From: Pyropia yezoensis
Lineage: Eukaryota; Rhodophyta; Bangiophyceae; Bangiales; Bangiaceae
Direction: 5' to 3'
DNA length: 64,000 nt
Assembly (NCBI GenBank): GCA_009829735.1
Contig: CM020620.1
Location: 17,194,354-17,258,353, forward strand
The position numbers and the translations under genes are program-made. Positions 54,911 through 64,000 of the stretch are shown here, piece by piece. The notes below the pieces were generated by a model. That model did not search any database and was not told the origin of the DNA. It saw only the letters and a list, made by a program, of their open reading frames with translations. Numbering within the stretch: the stretch's first letter is position 1; each line of letters begins with the position of its first letter.

Positions 54911-56603
54911 GAGGGTCCCGGCTCCTGGGAACCGACGGTAACATGGCACACTTGGTCCGCCTCGTCATCTGATAAGTTGATCCCTTCACACAGAGCCTGG
55001 ACCATGGCAACACGTATCTGGCGATGGAACTGACGGTCCGCGTTGGGCTTGACCTCGGTACTCTGGCTCCGGCCCCGAGTAGCCGCAAGGAAGGAGTCCC
55101 GGGCCTGGATAACCGCTTTCCGTTGGGCCTCGGATAACGTGGAACATTGATGGGCCATGTGGCCCGGTTCCCAGCAAAGGTAACAACGGTACGGGCGCCG
55201 GCTATCCATGGTACGTACCCCCACGAACTGGGGCGCGGATCCCTTGAACCCAAACACTTGGCCCGACCCGTTCTTCTCAGTTTCCTTGTCAAGGGGGCCC
55301 TTAAGGATCGTCGAGGGGCCCATGGGATTGACCGCCATTAACGGTGACGGGTCCGGGGTGGGCTTAGCCCGAAAATCAGTAGGCCTGCGGGCGGAAACAG
55401 AGGGACCAGCCTTACTCGAAGAGGACCCTTGGGCCTTTTAATAACGTCCGTGGCTGCCTTGTACTTGCCCGGAGTAAAAGTAACCAACTGCTGGTACGTG
55501 CGATCGGGAACATTGTAGACAAACGCGTCAGTGCGCAGGTACTCAGGGAGCCCTTGGATCAGCAGCTGTTTCATGGTGCCCTCGGTATGGATGTTCCCAC
55601 ACAGTTCCGTTAGGCCCAGGAGACGGACCGCGAAGGCCTCGATGCCCTCGTCTGGTTCCTTAGCGGCCCGACTGAACCTGTCCTGAGCCAGGGCCAGTGC
55701 ATGGGGCTCTGCGTACGTCTCTAGGAACCAGTTAACGGCCTCTGGGTAACTTGTGATCGAGGAGCCACCAGACGCGCTGGGGGAATCCGGAAGGGCCCGT
55801 GTGTACCGTAGTTCCGCGTCACCAGAAAGGAAATGTGGGATCGCATAAAGGGCCATGCCCTCGGAGACCGCGTTGTCGTTACAAGCCTTTACCAGTTTGC
55901 GGAGCCACGTGAACACTTTCAGGGCCTCCTTACCAGAGAAATTAGGGTACCCAGCGAAAGAGTGTTTCATGTTACGCGCGGCCCGTCCCATCTTACGAGC
56001 CTCACGTGTCCCATAGGTAGCCTTCTTGTTCCTCAGACGGTACGTACGGTAATCTAGGACCCGAGCAAAGCGATCATCTGACCACTTGATGACCTGGGGC
56101 TCGGTCCGTGGGTACTCAGGGGTCTCAAGGTCCTCCTCATCCAGGACAGAAGAAAATGTGGTACCCTAGGAAGAGGACGTACAGGAACCACTAGAATGGT
56201 GACGACGCCGACGACGGCGGGAGCGGGAACGATTGGAACGACTGGTATCATGGGACCCACCCTGGCCAGCAGGACTCTGGCTCAGGGCCTGGGATACAGT
56301 AGCCAAAATCTCATCTCGAATCGTTTCCAGAGTAGTAACAATATCTTGGGACCCAGCAACAGGAGCCAAAGGTGGAACTCGGGTCCCTGTCTCAGAACCC
56401 GTGTCCCGACGTAAATCCTGACCCATAGTAGCCCGAATCCCACCCGGGGGCTCTGTCCCCCGACGCGGAATCCCTGTCTGCCCGCCTCCGCCACGGCCCA
56501 ACGGACCCGAGGGACCGCCACGACCGCGACCAGCGGGAGTAACCATAGAAACGTCCGACGGCGCACCACGACCCCGACCTCCCGAGGGAACAGGGTCCGT
56601 CAT
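54898..56603 (-). pseudogene. Gag of chromovirus 3 copy A
   Basis: ATG 56603 (MTDPVPSGGRGRG); an Arg/Gly-rich N-terminal part ends in a Ser/Arg tract. In-frame TAG at 56168-56166, then the same frame continues (FSSVLDEEDLETPEY, RVLDYRTYRLRNKKATYG, GRAARNMKHSF) as capsid, homologous to chromovirus 2 gag. Near 55425 the frame shifts by one (after KRPKG) into the nucleocapsid frame, which has an intact knuckle CYLCWEPGHMAHQC and ends GPSGKE-TAA (54898). The frameshift is identical in copy B. Confidence 0.82.
54904..54910 (-). promoter_or_regulatory. -1 frameshift slippery heptamer, chromovirus 3 copy A
   Basis: On the minus strand G GGA AAA in gag phase (TCG GGA AAA GAG TAA). A -1 slip reads GGG AAA AGA GTA ACG, entering the long pol frame (KRVTGGGSK). 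Downstream GGGGGG can pair with the CCCC of TCCCCTCCCC. Confidence 0.75.
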
Positions 56604-56728
56604 GTTGGCCGTACGGTACTCGACCTGGACCAAAAGATCTCGTTACCAGAAACAGGAACCAAGGGACCAAACGCTACCGAGAAAGGAAAGGGCTGTCCCG
56701 ATACGGGAGAGAAGTATAGCCCTCCCTT

Positions 56729-56741
56729 GCTGCTCCGCCAT
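56729..56741 (-). promoter_or_regulatory. Candidate primer binding site of chromovirus 3
   Basis: In element direction TTTATGGCGGAGCAGCAAGGG follows the LTR end within a few bases (here TGGCGGAGCAGCA), resembling the GGAGCAGCAGGGG of the other two families but with two extra bases after TGG. Confidence 0.4.
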
Positions 56742-56744
56742 AAA

Positions 56745-58812
56745 TGTAGCGTAATGGAACCCAGGTTCCCGGAACCACAAACCACAAACACACACACATA
56801 GACCACAGTCCGGAGTCCAGGAAGGAACAGGTAAGAGCCCTTGCTGATCCACTCGCCCGCCACGATACGAGGCAAAGGTAAACAGGACAAAAGCCCGAGG
56901 GAGAAGGAACCCAAAGCACTGTTGATTTTACAAGATGGCCCCGGGGAGAACCCCGGAGCACCTCTTAAGAACCTCCCCCCCTGGCCCCTCCAGGGGCCCA
57001 GAACGAGGCCCCCAGAGGGCGCCCCCAGCGGGCCAAGTGCCAGCAAGGCACCGGCCGCTCACCGGGCCAACACACGAAAAGTAAGCGAAATCCCCCCACA
57101 CACAAATGTCAATCCCCAAAAAAAAACCCAGTGGGAAAAAGGGGAAAGACACGAAATCACGCAAGGAAAACAAATGCGAAAAATCAAACAAACAACCCGA
57201 AGGTCAGTATGCCCCAACCCGGCAAGTCCTCCGCTTCGGGGGGACCAATCAGGGCACCGGGCGTGTCGCCACTGCCCCGGGCCACCGATGCAGGGATCCC
57301 AAGCCAGCGCGTGGTTCCACGAAACGCTGCCAGCCGGGTCCCAAGTCAGCCTCCCGGGTCCCAACGGTACCTGAGGGCCAGAACGCCACATGGCCCCCTC
57401 ACTAGGGCCGAGCGTCCCGCCGGCCAACGGGGAAACCGGGGAGAGGGACTGGAAAGGGTCTGACAGGGTTACACTAGGGTCACAACAAACGGGACGTGGG
57501 GCCAGTGTCTGCAAACAGGGTCCCCCCCGACAAGTGTCTCGAGGCAGAGGGTCCCGGGCAGACTGACCAGGGTGGTACGGGAGGGACCGAGGGCCACGCA
57601 CAGGGTAACTAGGGGGGTGTGGCGCAGCCCGCGCCGGCCGCCCGCCTGCATTCGTCCTCCCCTCGCCCTCCCCATGTGGCGCTCGGCCCGTGGGGTGGGT
57701 GAGGTGGCGTCGGGATGCGGACGGGGGGGGGCGTCGGCACACGGGCGCAGCCTGGGTTCCGTCGGAGTGGGGGCCCAGGGATAAGAGGGCCCTCACGGGC
57801 TCCCTCGTTCCCCGCGACCGGGACCCCGACGCACCATCTTCCCCGCTACGCTTCCCCGTGGGCTCCTCAATCGCTCCCCCTACCCGTTCCCCTTTCCAAC
57901 GTTTCCACGCACCCGTTCCCCCTGGTACCCCACTTTCCCTTACCGTGTCCCGTTACCCCGTCCCATGGAGCCCGGCCGCGCCGCGACGAGCGCGTCGGCT
58001 GGCAAGGGCTCGACGGTTCCTGGCGGTCCCAGCGTGCCTGTGGGTGCGGCGGTACCTGGGGCCCAGGGCGGTCCCATCGTTCAAGGCGCAGCGGGTCAAG
58101 GGGCTCCCGGCGGTCAAGGCGTACCGGTTGCAGGGCCAGGTGGGAACAACATGGACCAAGAGGAACGTGGTCCGGGACAGTCGTACGCGTTGGTAGAGCT
58201 GCCGAGATGGATCCCGGACGTGTCGGCCCCGATACGGGCATGGGCCACGAGCGGACCAACGGGAGCAAGACGGACAGGGTGCCCATGGGCTCCAGTACCA
58301 AGGTGACGGTACCAACGGGCAACGGCCAAGAGATCCCACTCCGTACGGCGAGAGCGTCAAGCGCCAACGGGCTCGCCGGGCCTCAAGGACCATCGCGGGA
58401 ACAACGGGCAACAAGGTCACTATGGACCACGGGATCAAGGAGTCAACTAGTACGACGGGACCACGAGGACCAAGTCAGGGCAACGTTGGACAAGGTACAA
58501 GGGGCACAAGATACCAAGGGGCAACCAAGGTGACCTCGGCCGGCACGTCGCACAAGGCACCCGCCGCGAGGCAAGGCACACTGGTCCCCAACGTAGGATG
58601 GGCACCGACCGGCAAGAGGGCACCGTCGGGGTCAGCACGGACCCACGCGAAGGTCACGGGGGGGGTACCCATCGCACCAGCCACCACCGAGGAGGGCGTA
58701 CAAGGTCGTATGGGGTCGTGGGGGGGAGAGGCGAGAGTGGGATTTGGTGTAAGCAACAACGGCGTTGCAACACCAGATAGTAATAAATTCTTGATCCCAC
58801 AATCTTGCAACA
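56745..58812 (-). repeat. LTR shared by chromovirus 3 copies A and B
   Basis: Equivalent to 48337-50404 at +8408. I count about seven base differences (for example near 56850, 56876, 56909, 56967, 57192, 57956 and 58178), roughly 0.3%. It serves as the 5' LTR of copy A and the 3' LTR of copy B. Confidence 0.75.
57965..58306 (+). CDS. Small antisense frame in the second chromovirus 3 LTR (hypothetical)
   Basis: Copy of the frame at 49557-49898, with one substitution (GPGQSYALVEL versus GPGRSYALVEL). The same doubts apply. Confidence 0.22.
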   Translation: MEPGRAATSASAGKGSTVPGGPSVPVGAAVPGAQGGPIVQGAAGQGAPGGQGVPVAGPGGNNMDQEERGPGQSYALVELPRWIPDVSAPIRAWATSGPTGARRTGCPWAPVPR

Positions 58813-59055
58813 CCTCTAATCCGCTCCCACGCCCGGGGAAGAAGATGCGACTTAGCCGATTTCGATGCCGGGGAACACGATGGTCGCCACGACGGTGACA
58901 ACAAAGTAGCCCCCCATGAAAAAATCTTTGCAGGAACTAAATGTCGCCCTTGATGCCCCGAGTCGAACCACCAACCTGCCCACCTGCTCGAGTATCTGGA
59001 CCAGCCCTTGGCCATTGGGACCCACTGGACAGAGTAAAGGGTGCCTGGCCCAAGG

Positions 59056-62000
59056 TTAGCAACGGGGCCACAGATCCGCACCCGGCTTAAGGTTCCAGGG
59101 CCACACAGCATAGATAGCCTTAAAGGGTTCCAGTAGTGCCACGGCCTCTTCCTCCCGCAGTGGGGGCTCGGTACCAACACGTTCACAGTACTGAACAACC
59201 TTAGCCCTGTCGAACTTATGGCACGGTTCCCATGTGTCCTCGGACTCTGCGTACCCCCACCAGCGGACCAGGAGCCATAGGTTCCCATCACCGTCCCGGT
59301 CGTGGCCCACAAAACGTTCCCAGACAAAAGGGGTGCCTGAGTCTTCGTAGTCCATAGGTACCACCGGGTCTTGTGGCCCGTGTAAACGGGACGTGGAGTC
59401 AGTGTGTCCAGCAGGCGTGGGTGCCCGGGCCACATGGTCACTGCTTGCCCTGTGACGGATCCCCTCGACCAGAACCGTGAATATGTGCCCGTCCCGGTCC
59501 ACGATACGATAGGGACCCTTGACCTTCTGGTCCAACTTCTGCCGGGTATCATCATTGGTATCCACGTAGACCCAGTCCCCGATACGTAGGGCCTCGTTGA
59601 CCGGAGTGACCCGCTTGTCGTACCCTCTCTTGTACCGTTTCTGTGCCAGGTCCAGGTTCTTACGGACCGTAAAGGCCAGGTTTCTTAGATGGGCCCGTCT
59701 CGCCTCTCGGACCTGTCGCGCGGTACCAGTGAACTCCTTAGGGTACGGGCAGCCAGGGAGCTTGTCCAGGGCAAAGGTGCGGACCCGGTCAGGGATCACA
59801 AACTCAAACGGGGCCACACCGGTACTCTGTTGGGGCCTAGTGTTATAGGCAACCGTGAGCACGGAAACCAACTCGTCCCAATGGTCCTGGTGGTCCTCAA
59901 CGTACGTGCGGAGCTGGGCCACTATGGTACGATTAAACCGTTCCACCTGTCCTTGGGTCTGGGGATGGTACGTGGTGTAGGTAACATGCTCGATCCCAAG
60001 GAGCCCGCAAACGCCACGGAAGTATGTGGACGCTAACTGGGGCCCATTGTCCGTTAGTAGGGTCTCCGGGGGACCATAGGAAGCCACCCACGTATCCAGA
60101 AAGGCCGAGGCCACCACTGCCGCGTCCTGGCTGCCAAGGAGAACCACTCGGGTCAGCTTAGTAAACCGGTCCACCATAACAAGAAGGTACCGGTTCCTGC
60201 TGACGGTCCAGGGTAAGGGGCCCAAGAGGTCAAGGCACACATCCTTGAAGGGCTCCGTTGCAGGGAACAGTTTGAGCGGGTTGGTCCGCCGTCTCCCTGG
60301 GACCCTGCCCTTGGAACACGAGGTACAGTTGGAAACAAAGGCGTGCACATCTGCCACCATAGACTCCCAGTAAAATACCCGCCTCATAGAGGTGTACATC
60401 TTGTTCATGCCTGGGTGCCCTGCGTGTCCCGGTTCATGTTCCAAGCTCAGGACCTCTTGTTGTAGGGCCTTGGGGACCACGATCTGGACCGCTCGGTCAA
60501 GCGGAGCCAATCGTACCAGTAACTCTTCCGGCGTTTCCCCGTACCTTGAGTTCACGTTCTGGTCCATCTCTTTCCGTAGTTCCTGGCACCGCTGGTCCTG
60601 ACCTTGGGCCTTGAGGATCCTGTCCACTGTCAGAGGAGGGTACCGTGTGCCTGTCTTAAAGTTTGGCCGGGTCCAACCAGTGACAAAGTTAGCCAAGGTC
60701 AACAGCGAGGGTATCTCGTCAGGTATAGGGCCCCTGTCGTATCCCGTGGTATCCAAGCGTGACATAAAGTCCGCTGCGTGATGATGTTGCCCGGGACGGG
60801 ACTCAACGGTATCCTGGAACTCGGCCAACCGGAGGCGCCAGCGGGCCAAACGACCATGGGCCCCGTCCATATGTAACATCCACTTCAGGGCCGTATGGTC
60901 CGTTCGTACCACAAAGCGTGTCCCTTCAAGGTACGGTCGTAACAGAAACAGAGCCCAAACAACAGCAAGACACTCACGTTCCGTGGTACTGTAGTTACCC
61001 TCAGCCGGAGTCAGCACACGGCTCCAGTAACCCACGGGCTTGTAGGCCCCGTCCCCTTGGTCCTGTAGCAAAACGCACCCAATCTGGGTAGCGCTAGCAT
61101 CCGTATCCACGATGTACTGACCCGTGCGTCTCGGAAGAGCCAGAATGGGAGTATGGGTCAGATGGTACTTGAGCTCCTCAAAAGCGTCCGTCTGGGCCGG
61201 GGTAAACTGTGGTAACGGGTCTGGGACCTTGGTACTGGTCATGGCCAACAGGGGTCGGGCTACCTTGGCGTAGTCCTTGACAAAGCGCCGGTACACATTG
61301 CACATCCCTAGGAAACTGCGAAGGTCCTTCTTGGTCCTTGGGGTCTTAGCTTCTCGGAGCCCAACCAGGTTCTTCTCGTTCACACGGAGTTGACCCTTAC
61401 CAACAATGTGCCCGAGGTACTCAACCTCATCCTGGAACAAAAAGCACTTGGTAGCCTTGAGGGAAACACCGGCCCTAGCCATTAACCCAAGGATCTCTTC
61501 CAGATGGGCCAGGTGTTCCTTATGGTCCTTGGAGAACACAATGATGTCATCCAGGTACACAAGGCACGTCTTCCACTTAACCCCAGACAGGATCATATCA
61601 ATGGCCCTCTGGAACGTAGCCGGGGCGTTGGTAAGACCAAATGGGAGCCGGATGTATCGGAAGGTTCCTTCGTGACAAGTAAACGTAGTCTTGTCTTGGT
61701 CCTCAGGAGCCACAGGGATCTGCCAGTAACCACAGTTGGCGTCCAGCATGGAGAACACGGTAGCCTCTCCCAGGAAATCGATACAATCGTCCATGCGCGG
61801 TAACGGGTACGTATCCTAAACCGTGACCTCGTTCAAGCGCCGGTAATCCACACAGAACCTAGGGGTACCATCGGCTTTCGGGACCAAGACAACCGGAAAG
61901 GACCACTCAGCCTGGGACGGTTCAATAACCCCGAGCCGGGTCTGCTTTTCCACTTGTTCCTTGATGAGGTCCCGTTGATGGAGCCCGGTACGGTACGGTT

Positions 62001-63318
62001 GGGACCGAATGGGTTTGGCCCCTTCCTTGAGGGTAATCTGGTGAGGGGTCACATCAATGCGTTCCAGTTGCCCGTTCCATAGGTCCTTGTAACGGTCCAA
62101 AAGCTCGCGTACAGCCTGGTGTAGCTCAGGCGGGATCAAATCATACGCGACCTTGGGCATCTGGACCGGGGTTCCTTCAGGCTTCTTGTCCGTCGTGTCC
62201 GGCTCAGGGACCGTGGTTTCGGCGGGTCCCGTGGGAGTCACGTCCCCCGGTGCCGACGCTTGGCTCAACGGGTTCTCTTGCTCTGGCCCCAGGGTGACAA
62301 GTGGTGCGGCCCCCTCACTAGGGGCCGACAAGTAATCCGCAGGGACCTCGAGCACGGGACCATCGTACGGTATGGCCACGCCAATGGCAAAGTTCTTGGG
62401 AAGGTTGACAGCCCGGTCCGAGATGTTCATAACATGGATCCGAAAGTCCCGTCGGGTCCGTATCGTAGCCAGTGCGTTGTGTAAACGGAGCCCCTTCTTA
62501 GCCATCTTATGGGGCCTCTCGTACAATAAACACTTCCCATTGGTACCGCACTTGACATAAACCGCTTGTAGGGACCGGGGAGCCAAAGTCACGCCCTTGG
62601 ACAGGTACAGGGCCGAGGGATCTTGACGGATAGGGTTGCCCTTGACAGGAAAAGCGCTCTGGGCCTTGCCCTCCCAGGTCCTTTTGGCGTAGGACAGGAA
62701 CGCAAGGTTCCAAAGGACCGACTCGGTCCCAGGGTAGATAGCCTTGACATGTTCCTTTTTGAAGTCCATCCCAAGGATCAATGGGACAGAAAGGGCCCTG
62801 ACGACAAGGAACTCAAACTCCATCGGCTTCCCGTTGACAATGACCGATAGTTCCAGGACTCCCCGGGCCTTGAGCAGTTGCCCGGAAGCGTCACAAACAT
62901 AGGTAGACTTAGGAGCCCTAGAAGCCAATCGTTGACATCCACAGGGTAAGATGTCATCGCGTACCACACTGGGTCCCGCACCTGTGTCCAAAATGGCCGT
63001 CGTTTCCTTGGGGTCCTCTTGGTCCAAACGTACAAAAGCATTCAAAGCGAAGTTCCTCTTACGCAGTACAAGCAAGGTGCCCTTGAACCCATATGGCTTT
63101 TTCATTCCCAATCGACGTCGGAGCCCAGACTTGGACCGCCGTGCCAAAGAGGGTAAACAGGAACAAGGGGTGGGCGAAACAATAGGAGACTCAGAACGAA
63201 CAGGTACAATGGGGCCCTTGAAGATCTTCGAGAACCCCAGTTTGGTTGCAAACGAGCAGGTACTATCCCGACGATGGGGAGGGGACCTCTTGGATCCGCC
63301 CCCCGTTACTCTTTTCCC
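59056..63318 (-). pseudogene. Pol of chromovirus 3 copy B
   Basis: Same layout as copy A, with TAG at 61818-61816. From Met 61794 the 912-codon frame differs from copy A at about four residues (Ile/Val in MDDCIDF, Trp in GVKWKTC, Tyr in HVTYTTYHP, Phe in GTPFVWERF); the protease region differs by one (Ala/Val before ILDTGAG). Copy B has the family-typical Trp, so copy A carries the derived Ser there. Confidence 0.9.
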
Positions 63319-64000
63319 GAGGGTCCCGGCTCCTGGGAACCGACGGTAACATGGCACACTTGGTCCGCCTCGTCATCTGATAAGTTGATCCCTTCACACA
63401 GAGCCTGGACCATGGCAACACGTATCTGGCGATGGAACTGACGGTCCGCGTTGGGCTTGACCTCGGTACTCTGGCTCCGGCCCCGAGTAGCCGCAAGGAA
63501 GGAGTCCCGGGCCTGGATAACCGCTTTCCGTTGGGCCTCGGATAACGTGGAACATTGATGGGCCATGTGGCCCGGTTCCCAGCAAAGGTAACAACGGTAC
63601 GGGCGCCGGCTATCCATGGTACGTACCCCCACGAACTGGGGCGCGGATCCCTTGAACCCAAACACTTGGCCCGACCCGTTCTTCTCAGTTTCCTTGTCAA
63701 GGGGGCCCTTAAGGATCGTCGAGGGGCCCATGGGATTGACTGCCATTAACGGTGACGGGTCCGGGGTGGGCTTAGCCCGAAAATCAGTAGGCCTGCGGGC
63801 GGAAACAGAGGGACCAGCCTTACTCGAAGAGGACCCTTGGGCCTTTTAATAACGTCCGTGGCTGCCTTGTACTTGCCCGGAGTAAAAGTAACCAACTGCT
63901 GGTACGTGCGATCGGGAACATTGTAGACAAACGCGTCAGTGCGCAGGTACTCAGGGAGCCCTTGGATCAGCAGCTGTTTCATGGTGCCCTCGGTATGGAT
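63306..64000 (-). pseudogene. Gag of chromovirus 3 copy B (partial)
   Basis: The nucleocapsid frame (63746-63306) has the intact CCHC knuckle, and the capsid C-terminal part (up to 64000) lies in the other frame, joined at the same frameshift as copy A. The N-terminus is beyond the window. Confidence 0.8.
63312..63318 (-). promoter_or_regulatory. -1 frameshift slippery heptamer, chromovirus 3 copy B
   Basis: GGGAAAA on minus, identical in sequence and phase to copy A (54904-54910). Confidence 0.75.

Larger units (their letters stand above)
48337..58812 (-). mobile_element. Chromovirus 3 copy A: Ty3/gypsy element, shares its 5' LTR with copy B
   Basis: Minus-strand element. The 3' LTR is at 48337-50404, the internal region at 50405-56744 and the 5' LTR at 56745-58812. 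The repeat distance between equivalent positions in copies A and B is exactly 8408 bases throughout (pol ends at 50648 and 59056). The outer boundary at 48337 is clear because the left flank differs from the internal junction at 56745. It encodes gag, protease, RT, RNase H, integrase and chromodomain, and has no long antisense frame after pol. Confidence 0.88.
56745..64000 (-). mobile_element. Chromovirus 3 copy B (cut by window end)
   Basis: The second unit of the head-to-tail array, in the same orientation as copy A. The internal region starts at 58813 and runs off the window within gag. It shares the RT TAG and the gag frameshift with copy A. Confidence 0.85.

Noticed and set aside
1..64000. 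CRISPR arrays, rRNA operons, telomeric repeats
   Set aside because: No regularly spaced repeats of CRISPR type, no rRNA-like sequence and no telomere-like tandem repeat were seen on reading the window.

Overview
This window looks like nuclear DNA of a GC-rich, intron-poor eukaryotic alga. A bangiophycean red alga (Porphyra/Pyropia type) fits best. That placement is an inference from four things: extreme GC and poly-G/poly-C content, mostly single-exon host genes rich in Ala and Gly, a protein of cyanobacterial/plastid type, and a heavy load of Ty3/gypsy chromoviruses. Prokaryotic features are absent. Two introns of about 310 bases, with GT..AG ends and C-rich 3' tracts, can be placed exactly in one gene.

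The left part (1-19 kb) is host DNA. In order it holds: the 3' part of a trehalose-6-phosphate synthase with a degenerate phosphatase domain (+); a MAD1-type spindle checkpoint protein (+); a plastid-type helical-repeat protein with a C-terminal membrane anchor (-); a PUM3/Puf6-type ribosome biogenesis protein (+); about 4 kb of low-complexity DNA that may hide a split gene; and a secreted proteinase K-like subtilase in three exons (+). Small DNA transposons follow: a 1.2 kb hAT element with an exact 8-base target duplication, and a 229-base Tc1/mariner-like MITE.

The right part (22-64 kb) is a nest of mobile elements. A PIF/Harbinger element has its SANT-like ORF1 split by chromovirus 1 (22174-31872), and its DDE transposase has a stop codon in place of the Glu of the V-E-R motif. 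Chromovirus 2 (37071-46448, target duplication CAGCC) sits in a short tandem repeat downstream. A small mosaic of pieces from both families follows. From 48337 to the window edge lies a head-to-tail array of chromovirus 3 on the minus strand (LTR - internal - LTR - internal, period 8408 bases, copies nearly identical).

Two observations stand out. All three chromovirus families carry, at the gag/pol junction, a GGGAAA(C/A) heptamer in the correct phase for -1 frameshifting, one codon before the gag stop and opening the pol frame. Families 1 and 2 also carry, between pol and the 3' LTR, a long antisense reading frame (about 650-790 codons) that shares a weak but collinear motif block between the families. 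It is an accessory gene I cannot assign to a known family. Nearly every element frame carries nonsense or frameshift lesions, so all copies seen here look defective, although LTR identity is high.
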